From positions 1-24,047 of the forward strand of contig CAZCRF010000038.1 in NCBI GenBank assembly GCA_964501065.1: DNA of 24,047 nucleotides, in the 5' to 3' direction. The translations under genes were made by a program, and so were the position numbers. The notes under the pieces are model-generated. The model had not been told where the DNA came from and ran no database searches. It worked only from the letters and a program-made list of their open reading frames with translations. Source of the stretch: Hallerella sp964501065 (GTDB lineage Bacteria; Fibrobacterota; Fibrobacteria; Fibrobacterales; Fibrobacteraceae). Positions 14,226 through 22,236 of this stretch are shown in pieces; the stretch's first letter is position 1; every line of letters starts with the position of its first letter.

Positions 14226-15563
14226 ATGCTTTTGCCACCATCTAGTCTTGATTTTTTGCAAATTCCCGCCTTGAAACGGGTTTATGGGCAAATTCGCCTT
14301 CCGGGTTCGAAGAGCGTCACCAATCGCGCTTGGGTGTTGTCCGCCTTGGCGCGCGGGGAGACTCGCCTGCTCCATCCGCTGTGGAGCGACGACACCTTTT
14401 ACATGATGCGCGCCCTTCGCGGGTTCGGCGTGGAAATGCGCGGCGAAGTGGGGGATTCCGCCGTGACTGTCCGTGGCGCGGATGGAAAATTTCCCGCCCG
14501 GAATGGGGATGTCTTCGTGGGGAATTCCGGGACGACGATCCGGTTCCTCTCTGCGGCTTCCGCCTTGGGGAACGGGGACTTTTCATTCTCCGGAGTTGAA
14601 CGGATGAAGGAACGCCCGATCCGGGATTTGGTCGACGCCTTGCGGTCTGTCGGTGCGGACATCGATTATGCGGAGCGGGAAGGCTTTCCGCCGCTGGTCG
14701 TGCACGGGAAAGGTCTTCGGGGCGGGAATCTCCGCATTCGGGGGAATGTCTCTAGCCAATACTTGACGGCCGTCTTGCTCGCCGCTCCGTGTATGGAAAA
14801 CCCGCTTCGGGTGACGGTCGAGGGCGAGCTGATTTCGAAGCCGTATGTGCGGATGACTCTCCGCATGATGAGCCAATTCGGCGTGGATGTGGAAAATCGG
14901 GATTTTCAGGAATTTTTTGTGCCGAATGGCGGCTACGTCTCTCCGGGGGATTATGAAGTGGAGGGGGACGCGTCTTCGGCGAGTTACGCTTTGGCCGCCG
15001 CTGCCATTGGAGACGGCTCCGTTCGAGTGCTCGGGATGGACCGCGACTGCATGCAGGGGGACGTGCAATTCGCCGAACTGCTCCGGGATATGGGTGCGGA
15101 GGTCTCTTTTGGGAATGGTTTCGTCGAATGCCGCAGAGGGGAGTTCCCTTTGCGCGCCATCGATGCGGACCTCTCCGCGATTCCGGATGCGGCGATGACC
15201 GCCGCCGTCCTCTGTCTCTTTGCCCGCGGAAAGAGTTCCATTCGCGGGGTCCGCTCTTGGAGGGTGAAGGAAACGGATCGTTTGAACGCTTTGGCGTGTG
15301 AACTTCGAAAGACCGGGGCGCGGGTTTCCACGACGGAAGATTCCCTGTCGGTGGAACCGCCGGAGCGGATTTTGCCCGCCGCCTTCGACACCTATGACGA
15401 CCACCGCATGGCCATGTGCATGAGCCTTGTTGCGTTCGGCATCCGGGAGGGCGAGTCCATTCAAATCCGCGACCCGCTTTGCGTCGGCAAGACATACCCG
15501 GATTATTGGAAGGATTTGAAGTCGCTCTCGGGCGGTGCGTTCGACATTCCGCAAAAAAGATGA
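14226..15563 (+). CDS. aroA: 3-phosphoshikimate 1-carboxyvinyltransferase (EPSP synthase)
   Basis: A 445-residue enzyme joining PEP to shikimate-3-phosphate in chorismate synthesis. Substrate motifs appear in family order: LPGSKSVTNRAW (K29, S30, R34), GNSGTTIRF (99-107), VSSQYLTAVLLAAP, IPDAAMTAAVL with the catalytic Asp, WRVKETDR with Lys and Glu, and DDHRMAMC. The ATG at 14226 directly abuts GAAAGG, which leaves no spacing. The TTG two codons later (14232) would have a normal six-base spacing and may be the true start. The stop overlaps the start of the next gene (ATGA), so aroA and the peptidoglycan gene are translationally coupled. Confidence 0.96.
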   Translation: MLLPPSSLDFLQIPALKRVYGQIRLPGSKSVTNRAWVLSALARGETRLLHPLWSDDTFYMMRALRGFGVEMRGEVGDSAVTVRGADGKFPARNGDVFVGNSGTTIRFLSAASALGNGDFSFSGVERMKERPIRDLVDALRSVGADIDYAEREGFPPLVVHGKGLRGGNLRIRGNVSSQYLTAVLLAAPCMENPLRVTVEGELISKPYVRMTLRMMSQFGVDVENRDFQEFFVPNGGYVSPGDYEVEGDASSASYALAAAAIGDGSVRVLGMDRDCMQGDVQFAELLRDMGAEVSFGNGFVECRRGEFPLRAIDADLSAIPDAAMTAAVLCLFARGKSSIRGVRSWRVKETDRLNALACELRKTGARVSTTEDSLSVEPPERILPAAFDTYDDHRMAMCMSLVAFGIREGESIQIRDPLCVGKTYPDYWKDLKSLSGGAFDIPQKR

Positions 15564-17734
15564 AGTTCTGGGCGGGCATTTTGATTTTGGCGGTGACGCT
15601 TTCTGCGGCGGGAAAGGATTCCGCTGCAGTCTTTTCCCCGAAACCGTATCTGTCCATGGCGGACTATCGGGAAATTGTCGATTCGCTCGTGCCCGGAGCT
15701 TTTTTTGGACTTTCCGTCCGCTCCTTGCATTCCGGGGAACAGCTTTTGGCGTGGAATGCGGACTCCCTCTTTACACCGGCCAGCACTCTCAAGACGGTGA
15801 CGACTGCCGCCGCGCTGGACTTCTTGCCGCTTCATTTCCGGGCGAAGACGGCCGTGATGTTGGACGGGGCTGTCTCGGGGAGGACTTTTACCGGAATCGT
15901 GCGGCTGAGGGGCGGCGGGGACCCGAACATCTCCGCCCGTTATTACGACGACCCTCTCTACGTCTTCCACAATCTGGCGGATTCCATCCGCAACCGGGGA
16001 ATCGATTCCGTGAAAATTCGATTGGATCTGGATTCCTCGCATTTTTCCGGCCCGAGCCGTCCGGAACACTGGAGGGAAAATTATTTCAATTCGTGTTACG
16101 GTGCGGAAATCACGCCGCTTGAATTCAACGACAACTGCGCCTTGGTGCATCTGTCTCCGGGAGAAAAGGTCGGGGATTCGGCTGTCGTTTCGGTGGAGCC
16201 CGATTTGGGTTACGTCCGGGTGAAGAATTCCCTGGTCACCGGGAAGGGGCGCGTGCGAAAGTGGCGGTATTCCTTGCCGGCGAGGGAACCTGTCGTGGAG
16301 ATTTCCGGGACTATCGGGGAGGGAGTTTCGCCTACCGCCATCGCCATTCCCGTTCGGAATCCCAACCGTTACTTCGCCGCCGCTTTTGTGAAGGCCTTGC
16401 GCGACAAGGGCGTTTTCGTGTCCGAAGATTCCACTCTCCCCGCGGGTGCCCGCATTGCCGAGTGGACTGTGGAAGGGACGCCGCTTTTGAGCTTTTTGGA
16501 TGAAATCAACCAGCGGAGCCAGAACTTGCATGCGGAAACCCTCTTCCGGAATTTCGCCCAGGCCAAATTCGGCGAAGGAAGCGTGGAAAACGGCGTTCGG
16601 GGCGTTCGGGAGTTTTTGGAAGCCGAGGGGCTTTCTCCTGGAGATTTCGTCCTTTATGACGGCTGCGGCCTTTCCCCGGAAAACAAGGTGCGGCCTCGGG
16701 CGGAAACGGCCCTGTTGGCCAAAATGGCGAGACATCCGAAGGGGGAATTTTACATACGGAGCTTCGCCGGTCCAGGCGTCGGCAGCGGGGCGAAACGCTT
16801 GCTGAATTTGGAAAACGGCCATCGCATTCGATTCAAGACGGGGTTCATCAACGAGACCCACGGGCTTGTCGGTTACATGCCGACGATAGACGGGGACACT
16901 TTGCTCGTCGCCAGCTATTTGAACAGGACGGGGAAAGTCCCGGACAATCAGTGCCGGAACGCTTTGGATTCCGTTTGGACTGCCATTTACAAAGCAGTGA
17001 ACGGCGGCGAGACTTCCTTGCTTTTCATGAGGGGGCTTTACTTGGAGGGGGAATCCGTACGCGGGCTTTCCCGACGCATCCGATTCTTTTCCGGGAAGTT
17101 CTTGGGGACGCCTTATCTGCTGGGGCCCGCCGGGGAGGGGTATCTCGACACGCTGGAGCCAAAACCGATGGTTCGGACGGATTCGTTCGACTGCGTCACT
17201 TTTTTGGAGCACGTTCTGGCTTTGGCCAAAAGCCCGGACGCGGAAAGCTTGTTCGAAGTCCTCCAGAAGATTCGCTATTTCGACGGGAAGATTGCGTATA
17301 AATTCCGCAAGCATTATTTTGTGGAGGATTGGATCGGCGAAGGCATCTTCGCGAGGCAGATTCCGCTGCCCGGCGACTCTTTCGAAGTCCGGAAAATCCC
17401 CAAGAGGAAATTTTTCTTGTCGAAGAAAATCCCGTACAAAAATCCCGACCCGGAGCTGTTCCTGCATTACTTGCCCTTGGAAAAGGCGCTGGACTTCGCC
17501 GCCCGCCCTTGGAGCGGGGACAGCACGGTTTACGGAATCGGCTTCGTCAGCCGCTTGAAGACCTTGGACACGTTCCACACGGGATTCTTGATTTTGGACA
17601 AGGGGCGGCATCCCGTGTTGCGGGACGCCTCTTACAAGTTCGGCGTGGTTTTGGATCATCCCCTTGAAGAATATCTGGAATCCTGGAAAGGCTCGGGGAA
17701 ACTCCCCGGAATCATTTTGTTCGAATTCCTTTGA
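15560..17734 (+). CDS. PBP4-like D-Ala-D-Ala carboxypeptidase/endopeptidase fused to a DUF1460 amidase-like domain
   Basis: A 724-residue exported protein. Residues 1-18 are a signal peptide (FWAGILILAVTLSAAG). Residues about 30-480 are a peptidase S13 (PBP4/DacB) domain with all three active-site motifs: S75-T-L-K78, S320-Q-N322 and K426-T-G428. Residues about 495-724 resemble DUF1460, an N-acetylmuramoyl-L-alanine amidase-like NlpC/P60-related family. Its candidate nucleophile is C545 in TDSFDCVTFLEHVLALA, with a conserved-type His in TFHTGFLIL. Two periplasmic peptidoglycan hydrolase activities would thus sit in one chain. The ATG at 15560 overlaps the aroA stop and gives a clean signal peptide; the longer upstream frame is rejected. 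The gene ends four bases from the converging thioredoxin gene. Confidence 0.88.
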   Translation: MKFWAGILILAVTLSAAGKDSAAVFSPKPYLSMADYREIVDSLVPGAFFGLSVRSLHSGEQLLAWNADSLFTPASTLKTVTTAAALDFLPLHFRAKTAVMLDGAVSGRTFTGIVRLRGGGDPNISARYYDDPLYVFHNLADSIRNRGIDSVKIRLDLDSSHFSGPSRPEHWRENYFNSCYGAEITPLEFNDNCALVHLSPGEKVGDSAVVSVEPDLGYVRVKNSLVTGKGRVRKWRYSLPAREPVVEISGTIGEGVSPTAIAIPVRNPNRYFAAAFVKALRDKGVFVSEDSTLPAGARIAEWTVEGTPLLSFLDEINQRSQNLHAETLFRNFAQAKFGEGSVENGVRGVREFLEAEGLSPGDFVLYDGCGLSPENKVRPRAETALLAKMARHPKGEFYIRSFAGPGVGSGAKRLLNLENGHRIRFKTGFINETHGLVGYMPTIDGDTLLVASYLNRTGKVPDNQCRNALDSVWTAIYKAVNGGETSLLFMRGLYLEGESVRGLSRRIRFFSGKFLGTPYLLGPAGEGYLDTLEPKPMVRTDSFDCVTFLEHVLALAKSPDAESLFEVLQKIRYFDGKIAYKFRKHYFVEDWIGEGIFARQIPLPGDSFEVRKIPKRKFFLSKKIPYKNPDPELFLHYLPLEKALDFAARPWSGDSTVYGIGFVSRLKTLDTFHTGFLILDKGRHPVLRDASYKFGVVLDHPLEEYLESWKGSGKLPGIILFEFL

Positions 17735-17738
17735 AGGG

Positions 17739-18281
17739 TCAGTTCGCTTGGAATTGCTTGTTCAGCAAATTTTTGAGCTGTTCCATTGATTTTTTGGAAG
17801 AATCGCCGAATCGGTAAAAGGTGCCGTCCTTGTTGACGACGAAGATGACGGGGACGTAGCCCGTCCCGTATTTCGGACCGAATTTGGCGTTCACGTCTTG
17901 AAAGATGGGGAAAGACGCGTTGAATTGGTCGATGAACAGGCGCACGTCGTTCTTTTTGATGCCTCCGCCGATGGAGATGCCGACTCCCGAAAGCCCCCTG
18001 TCGGCGTATTGCTTGATGAGCTCTTGGATTTCCGGGAAGACGGACTGGCAGTGGGGGCATTTGGGGCTGAAGTAGAAGACCAGAAGGGGCTTGTCCGCGA
18101 AGTGGGCGAAGAGCATTCCCGGATCGTTGATCCCGGCGAGCGGAATGGAAAAATCCATTTTGACGGCTTCTCCCGAAGCGGAATCGCGCATCAGTTCTGG
18201 AAATTCCGGTTTGGAGTTCTGACCAAAAGACAAGACCGCGCAGAACGCAATCCATAAAAAAATCTTGAAGCCAAGACGCAT
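17739..18281 (-). CDS. TlpA/ResA-like periplasmic thioredoxin
   Basis: A 180-residue thiol-disulfide protein. Residues 1-20 form a signal peptide (KIFLWIAFCAVLSFG) ending before QNSK. The active site is C75-P-H-C78 in FYFSPKCPHCQSVFPEI, and the cis-proline is P144 in TGYVPVIFVV. This matches AhpC/TSA-TlpA type reductases acting in the periplasm on cytochrome maturation or other thiol targets. The ATG at 18281 gives the best signal peptide, with GAGGAA rather far upstream (about 11 bases); an ATG at 18299 is the alternative. It is divergent from the nrnA-like gene. Confidence 0.85.
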   Translation of the reverse strand: MRLGFKIFLWIAFCAVLSFGQNSKPEFPELMRDSASGEAVKMDFSIPLAGINDPGMLFAHFADKPLLVFYFSPKCPHCQSVFPEIQELIKQYADRGLSGVGISIGGGIKKNDVRLFIDQFNASFPIFQDVNAKFGPKYGTGYVPVIFVVNKDGTFYRFGDSSKKSMEQLKNLLNKQFQAN

Positions 18282-18371
18282 AGAATGAAAATTCCTCATA
18301 ATGACAATTGAAAAAATACAAAAAGAGAGGGGAAAAGCAAATAATTTAAATTTGGAGGAAAAGGTAGCCAA

Positions 18372-19337
18372 ATGACGATTGACCAAATGCTGTCGAGTGC
18401 GAAATCCGTCGCCATATTCGGCCACGTGCGGCCGGACGGGGACTGTATCGGTTCGTGCCTCGGACTTTACAACTATATCGTTGACAATTATCCGAATGTC
18501 CGCGCGCAGGTGTTCGCGGAAGCGTTCCCGGACAGTTTCCGGATTTTGAACGGTGCGGCGGAAATTCTCCCGGAATACGATGGACGGGAGGTGGACTTGG
18601 CGTTTCTCTTGGACACTCCTTCGTTTGAACGTTGCGGGGCGAAAGGCGCGGATTGCCTTTCCCGGGCGCACTTCACGTGCAACGTGGACCACCACGTGAG
18701 CAATCCGCGGAATCTTTGCCGGGAGAACTTCGTGAATCCGCGGGCGAGTTCCGCGAGCGAGGAACTTTATTTTTTGCTCGATTCCCGGAAGGTCGGGCGG
18801 CGTACGGCGGATTGCCTCTACTTGGGAATCGTCCATGACACGGGGGCTTTCAAGTTCAGCTGTACGGGGAAGCGCACGATGACTGCCGTCGGGGACTTGA
18901 TGGACAAGGGCTGCGCCTTCGACAGAATCATCAACGAGACTTATTACACGCGGACATACAGGGCGACGCGCATCACGGGGTTCGTCCTGGAGCATTGCCT
19001 TTTGGCCTTGGACGGGAAGGTTGTCTATGCGGCCCTTCGCGAGGAGGATTTGGAACGCTTCGGCGTCTCCGCTGTGGATTTGGGCTCCGTCATCGATTCT
19101 CTCCGGGAAGTGGAAGGGACGGAAGTCGCCATTTTCATTTACCCGGTCGGCGGCCAAAACAAAATCAGTCTGCGGTCGAACTATGTCGTCGACGTGAATC
19201 GGGTCGCGGCTTCTTTCGGCGGTGGCGGGCACGTCCGGGCGGCGGGGGCGAGTTCCGACAAGGCTGCAGAAGATTTAATCCCGGAATTGCTCGCCTCGGT
19301 GCAGAGCCAGATGGATGCTTCTAAAGGCCTGATCTGA
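18372..19337 (+). CDS. DHH/DHHA1 phosphoesterase, NrnA-like oligoribonuclease/pAp phosphatase
   Basis: A 321-residue cytoplasmic enzyme. Metal-binding motifs run in order: GHVRPDGDCIGS (H18, D22, D24), LLDTPS (D81), VDHHVSN (D106, H107, H108) and HDTGAF (D156). The C-terminal DHHA1 substrate motif is FGGGGHVRAAG (G283-H287). This matches NrnA, which degrades nanoRNAs and dephosphorylates pAp. GGAGGAAAAGG lies upstream of the ATG. A TAAATTTG sequence just before it may be the -10 region. The stop overlaps the end of the converging methyltransferase gene by 17 bp. Confidence 0.9.
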   Translation: MTIDQMLSSAKSVAIFGHVRPDGDCIGSCLGLYNYIVDNYPNVRAQVFAEAFPDSFRILNGAAEILPEYDGREVDLAFLLDTPSFERCGAKGADCLSRAHFTCNVDHHVSNPRNLCRENFVNPRASSASEELYFLLDSRKVGRRTADCLYLGIVHDTGAFKFSCTGKRTMTAVGDLMDKGCAFDRIINETYYTRTYRATRITGFVLEHCLLALDGKVVYAALREEDLERFGVSAVDLGSVIDSLREVEGTEVAIFIYPVGGQNKISLRSNYVVDVNRVAASFGGGGHVRAAGASSDKAAEDLIPELLASVQSQMDASKGLI

Positions 19338-20304
19338 AGGCTTCCCCGGCTTCTATCAGGACGGTGGATAGGGAGCTTTCCTTTCGCGTCCCGGAACCGG
19401 GAAAATCGATGCCCTGTCCGCGGACCCAGACGATTCTCGCCCGGGGAAAAGTCCTTTTCACGGTGGTGAGCGTCTCTTGGGAAAAGGCGTCCTTTTCAAA
19501 GCCGCTGTAGTTGGAGCCGGCCAGCAGGAACGCTCCCGGCGCGAGGACGGATGCAGCCGCTTCGACGAGGCTTTGGAATTCATTTTTGACGGAGAAGGTC
19601 TTTTTGCGGTTGTGCGAAAAACTCGGCGGGTCCAAGACCAGGCCGCCGAATCGGACCCCTTTGCGTTTGCAGTAGGCCAGGTATTCGCGCGAATCCCCCT
19701 TGAAAAATTCGCCGGGTCGGATTTCCATCCCGTTCAATCGGTAATTTTCGCGGCCTTTTTCGAGTGCCTTGCCGCTGATGTCGACATTCACCGATCGCGT
19801 CGCCCCGCCGGATCTCGCATGGACGGAAAAGGCGCACGTGTAGCTGAACAAATTCAGGATTTCCCTCCCGGCGGAGAGGTTTTCGACGTCTAACCGCGCG
19901 CTTCGCATGTCCAAGAAAAGGCCCGGATTCACCGTGTCCAAGAGGTTCACGCGGAATCGGCAATTCCCTTCCTTCACGATGCAGCCCGCGTCCGTTTCGC
20001 TTCCGCGCTCCACGCGCATTTCCGGATTCTCGAGGGATTTTCCCGAAGGCGAGAGCCTGAATTTGGAAACGAGGAATTTGGGGGAGAACAACTCTTCGAC
20101 GGCACTGGTCAATTCGTTTTGCCGGGGGAGCAGTCCCGCGCCGAAGTATTGGATTTGGAAAGCGTCCCCGTAGCGGTCGACGGCGACCCCCGGAAGACCG
20201 TCTTCCGATCCGTTTGCGATGCGGTAGGCGTCCGTCCATTTCAAGAGGGGATTCCTCTTTTTTTGGGCGATTTCGAGCAGGGTCTTAAAATGGGGCGCGG
20301 GCAT
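19321..20304 (-). CDS. RlmI/RlmK-like class I SAM-dependent methyltransferase
   Basis: A 327-residue protein likely to methylate a cytosine of 23S rRNA at position 5, by family resemblance. The SAM-binding sequence NLFSYTCAFSVHA (151-163) follows GLFLDMR. NVDISGKALEKGRENYRLNG is the acidic-loop region, and the catalytic-type motif is LDPPSFS (D225-P-P). RlmI usually starts with a PUA domain and is nearly 400 residues; this protein begins directly at the following domain (TDAYRIANGSEDGLPGVAVDRYG), so it lacks the PUA. The first ATG at 20304 is used. It overlaps the preceding gene tail to tail. Confidence 0.85.
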   Translation of the reverse strand: MPAPHFKTLLEIAQKKRNPLLKWTDAYRIANGSEDGLPGVAVDRYGDAFQIQYFGAGLLPRQNELTSAVEELFSPKFLVSKFRLSPSGKSLENPEMRVERGSETDAGCIVKEGNCRFRVNLLDTVNPGLFLDMRSARLDVENLSAGREILNLFSYTCAFSVHARSGGATRSVNVDISGKALEKGRENYRLNGMEIRPGEFFKGDSREYLAYCKRKGVRFGGLVLDPPSFSHNRKKTFSVKNEFQSLVEAAASVLAPGAFLLAGSNYSGFEKDAFSQETLTTVKRTFPRARIVWVRGQGIDFPGSGTRKESSLSTVLIEAGEAFRSGL

Positions 20305-20426
20305 TTTTCAAAACGGACAAATTTGTCTTCGAATGGGGACGGCGTGGGCGAATCATATGCGGCGAATATAGTTTTTTCGGAAAAGCTTTTCTAATTTTCA
20401 TCCGGAAATTCTTTTTGGAGAACTTT

Positions 20427-22103
20427 ATGGACATCCCGGAATCGACAAACTTCATCCAAGACATTATCGTCGGCGACTTGAAATCCGGCAGGCGCGACCG
20501 CGTTTTGACCCGTTTCCCTCCGGAACCGAACGGTTACATTCACATTGGGCACGCCAAGAGCATCTGTCTGAATTTCGGGACGGCGAAAAAATTCGGCGGC
20601 AAGACGAATCTCCGCTTTGACGATACGAACCCGACCAAGGAGGACACCGAATACGTCGATTCCATTTACAACGACGTGCATTGGCTGGGATTCGAGTGGG
20701 AAGAACCCGTCCATTACGCAAGCGATTATTACGACAAGCTTTACGAATTCGCCGAACGGCTGATTGAACTCGGCAAGGCTTATGTCGATGACCTCTCTCC
20801 CGAAGAAATGCGGGATTATCGGGGAAGCGATGCGGGAAAGCCTTCGCGACCGTCGCCGTATCGGGACAGGAGCGTCGCGGAGAATCTGGATCTTTTCCGC
20901 CGGATGAAGGCCGGGGAGTTTCCGGATGGCGCCAAGACCCTTCGCGCGAAAATCGACTTGTCGAGCCCGAACATGAACATGCGCGATCCGGCCGTTTACC
21001 GCATCAAGCACGCGTCGCATCACCGCACCGGGGACAAGTGGTGCATTTACCCGATGTATGATTTCGCCCACCCGTTGTCCGACTGGATAGAGGGCATCAC
21101 GCATTCCATTTGCACGTTGGAATTTGAAGCGCATCGTCCGCTTTACAATTGGTTCTTGGAAACCCTTTCGCTCCCGAACCGTCCGCAGCAGATTGAGTTT
21201 GCCCGGCTGAATCTCTCCTATACCGTGATGAGCAAGCGCAAGCTTTTGGAATTGGTACAAAGTGGCCGCGTCATGGGATGGGACGACCCCCGGATGCCGA
21301 CTGTTTCCGGACTTCGCCGTCGCGGTTACACGCCGTCTTCGATCCGCGAATTTTGCGACCGCATCGGCATTTCCAAGGCGGACAGCATGGTGGACATCAA
21401 CTTGCTCTACTTTTGCATCCGCGAGGAGCTGAACAAGACGGCGCGCCGCGCCATGGCGGTCTTGGACCCTGTCCGCGTCGTCATCGACAACTGGGAGAAG
21501 GGCAAAGTCGAAAACATCGTCGTGGAGAATAATCCGGAAGACCCTTCTGCGGGCAGTCGGGAAGTCCCGTTCGGCGGGGAACTTTTCATTGAACGGGAGG
21601 ACTTCATGGAGACCCCCCCGAAAAAATACTTCCGCTTGAAACCGGATGGCGAAGTGCGCTTGAAGGGGGCGTATTTCGTCAAATGCGTCGGAGTCGAAAA
21701 GGACGAGAGCGGGAACGTGACGACAATCCATTGCACATACGACCCGGCGACTGTGGGCGGGGATTCTCCGGACGGGAGAAAGGTCAAGGGGACTATCCAC
21801 TGGGTTTACGCGCCGTCGGCAGTCGATGCGGAAGTCCGCTTGTTCGACAATCTCTTCACGGTGGAAAATCCGGCGGCAGTCCCGGAGGGGAAGGACCCTC
21901 TCGACTATTTGAATCCGGATTCCATGGTGGTGAAGCGGGCGAAGCTCGAACCGATGCTCGCGAACGCGACGGTGGAGGACCGCTTCCAATTTATGCGGCA
22001 AGGTTACTTTTGCCTGGACTCCCGCGACAGCGGCCCCGGGCGTCTCGTGTTCAACCGGACGGTCGGGCTCAAGGATTCCTGGGGGAAGGCCGTTGGCAAG
22101 TGA
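20427..22103 (+). CDS. glnS: Glutamine--tRNA ligase
   Basis: A 558-residue class I synthetase. PPEPNGYIHIGHAKS contains the HIGH motif (39-42), and YTVMSKRKL holds the MSKRK loop (268-272). RFDDTNPTKEDTEYV and the GlnRS-specific DPRMPTVSGLRRRGYTP and a two-part beta-barrel anticodon-binding C-terminus are present, which separates it from glutamate ligases. The ATG at 20427 has GGAG seven bases upstream; a TTG twelve bases earlier would lie on the ribosome-binding site. Having glnS means Gln-tRNA can be made directly. A terminator follows at 22193-22236. Confidence 0.97.
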   Translation: MDIPESTNFIQDIIVGDLKSGRRDRVLTRFPPEPNGYIHIGHAKSICLNFGTAKKFGGKTNLRFDDTNPTKEDTEYVDSIYNDVHWLGFEWEEPVHYASDYYDKLYEFAERLIELGKAYVDDLSPEEMRDYRGSDAGKPSRPSPYRDRSVAENLDLFRRMKAGEFPDGAKTLRAKIDLSSPNMNMRDPAVYRIKHASHHRTGDKWCIYPMYDFAHPLSDWIEGITHSICTLEFEAHRPLYNWFLETLSLPNRPQQIEFARLNLSYTVMSKRKLLELVQSGRVMGWDDPRMPTVSGLRRRGYTPSSIREFCDRIGISKADSMVDINLLYFCIREELNKTARRAMAVLDPVRVVIDNWEKGKVENIVVENNPEDPSAGSREVPFGGELFIEREDFMETPPKKYFRLKPDGEVRLKGAYFVKCVGVEKDESGNVTTIHCTYDPATVGGDSPDGRKVKGTIHWVYAPSAVDAEVRLFDNLFTVENPAAVPEGKDPLDYLNPDSMVVKRAKLEPMLANATVEDRFQFMRQGYFCLDSRDSGPGRLVFNRTVGLKDSWGKAVGK

Positions 22104-22110
22104 GCCTCGG

Positions 22111-22122
22111 TTACAGCTGTAA
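22111..22122. other. 12-bp perfect palindrome after glnS
   Basis: TTACAGCTGTAA lies eight bases after the glnS stop. It is perfectly self-complementary. It could be a protein-binding site or a weak RNA structure. Confidence 0.35.
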
Positions 22123-22192
22123 ACGGAAAAGCCCGTTTTGCGGATTTCCGCTCCTCGGCAGTTTCTTAAATTAACGGCATCGACACTCCCCT

Positions 22193-22236
22193 AAAAAATC
22201 CTTCCGAGGTTCTCCTTTCCTCGGAAGGATTTTTTT
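22193..22236. terminator. Bidirectional terminator between glnS and the converging gene
   Basis: AAAAAATCCTTCCGAGG (22193-22209) pairs with CCTCGGAAGGATTTTTT around a 9-base loop. An 11-bp GC-containing stem flanked by A and T tracts serves both strands. Confidence 0.9.

Noticed and set aside
15416..15559. Extension of the PBP4-like protein 48 codons upstream
   Set aside because: It would overlap aroA deeply and bury a clean signal peptide that starts at the ATGA junction.
17739..19232. A long minus-strand frame joining the thioredoxin to sequence antisense to the NrnA-like gene
   Set aside because: Only the last 180 residues resemble a protein family; the rest is antisense to a clear DHH enzyme.
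20391..22001. A 536-codon frame antisense to glnS
   Set aside because: Shadow of glnS with no signal, domain or ribosome-binding site.
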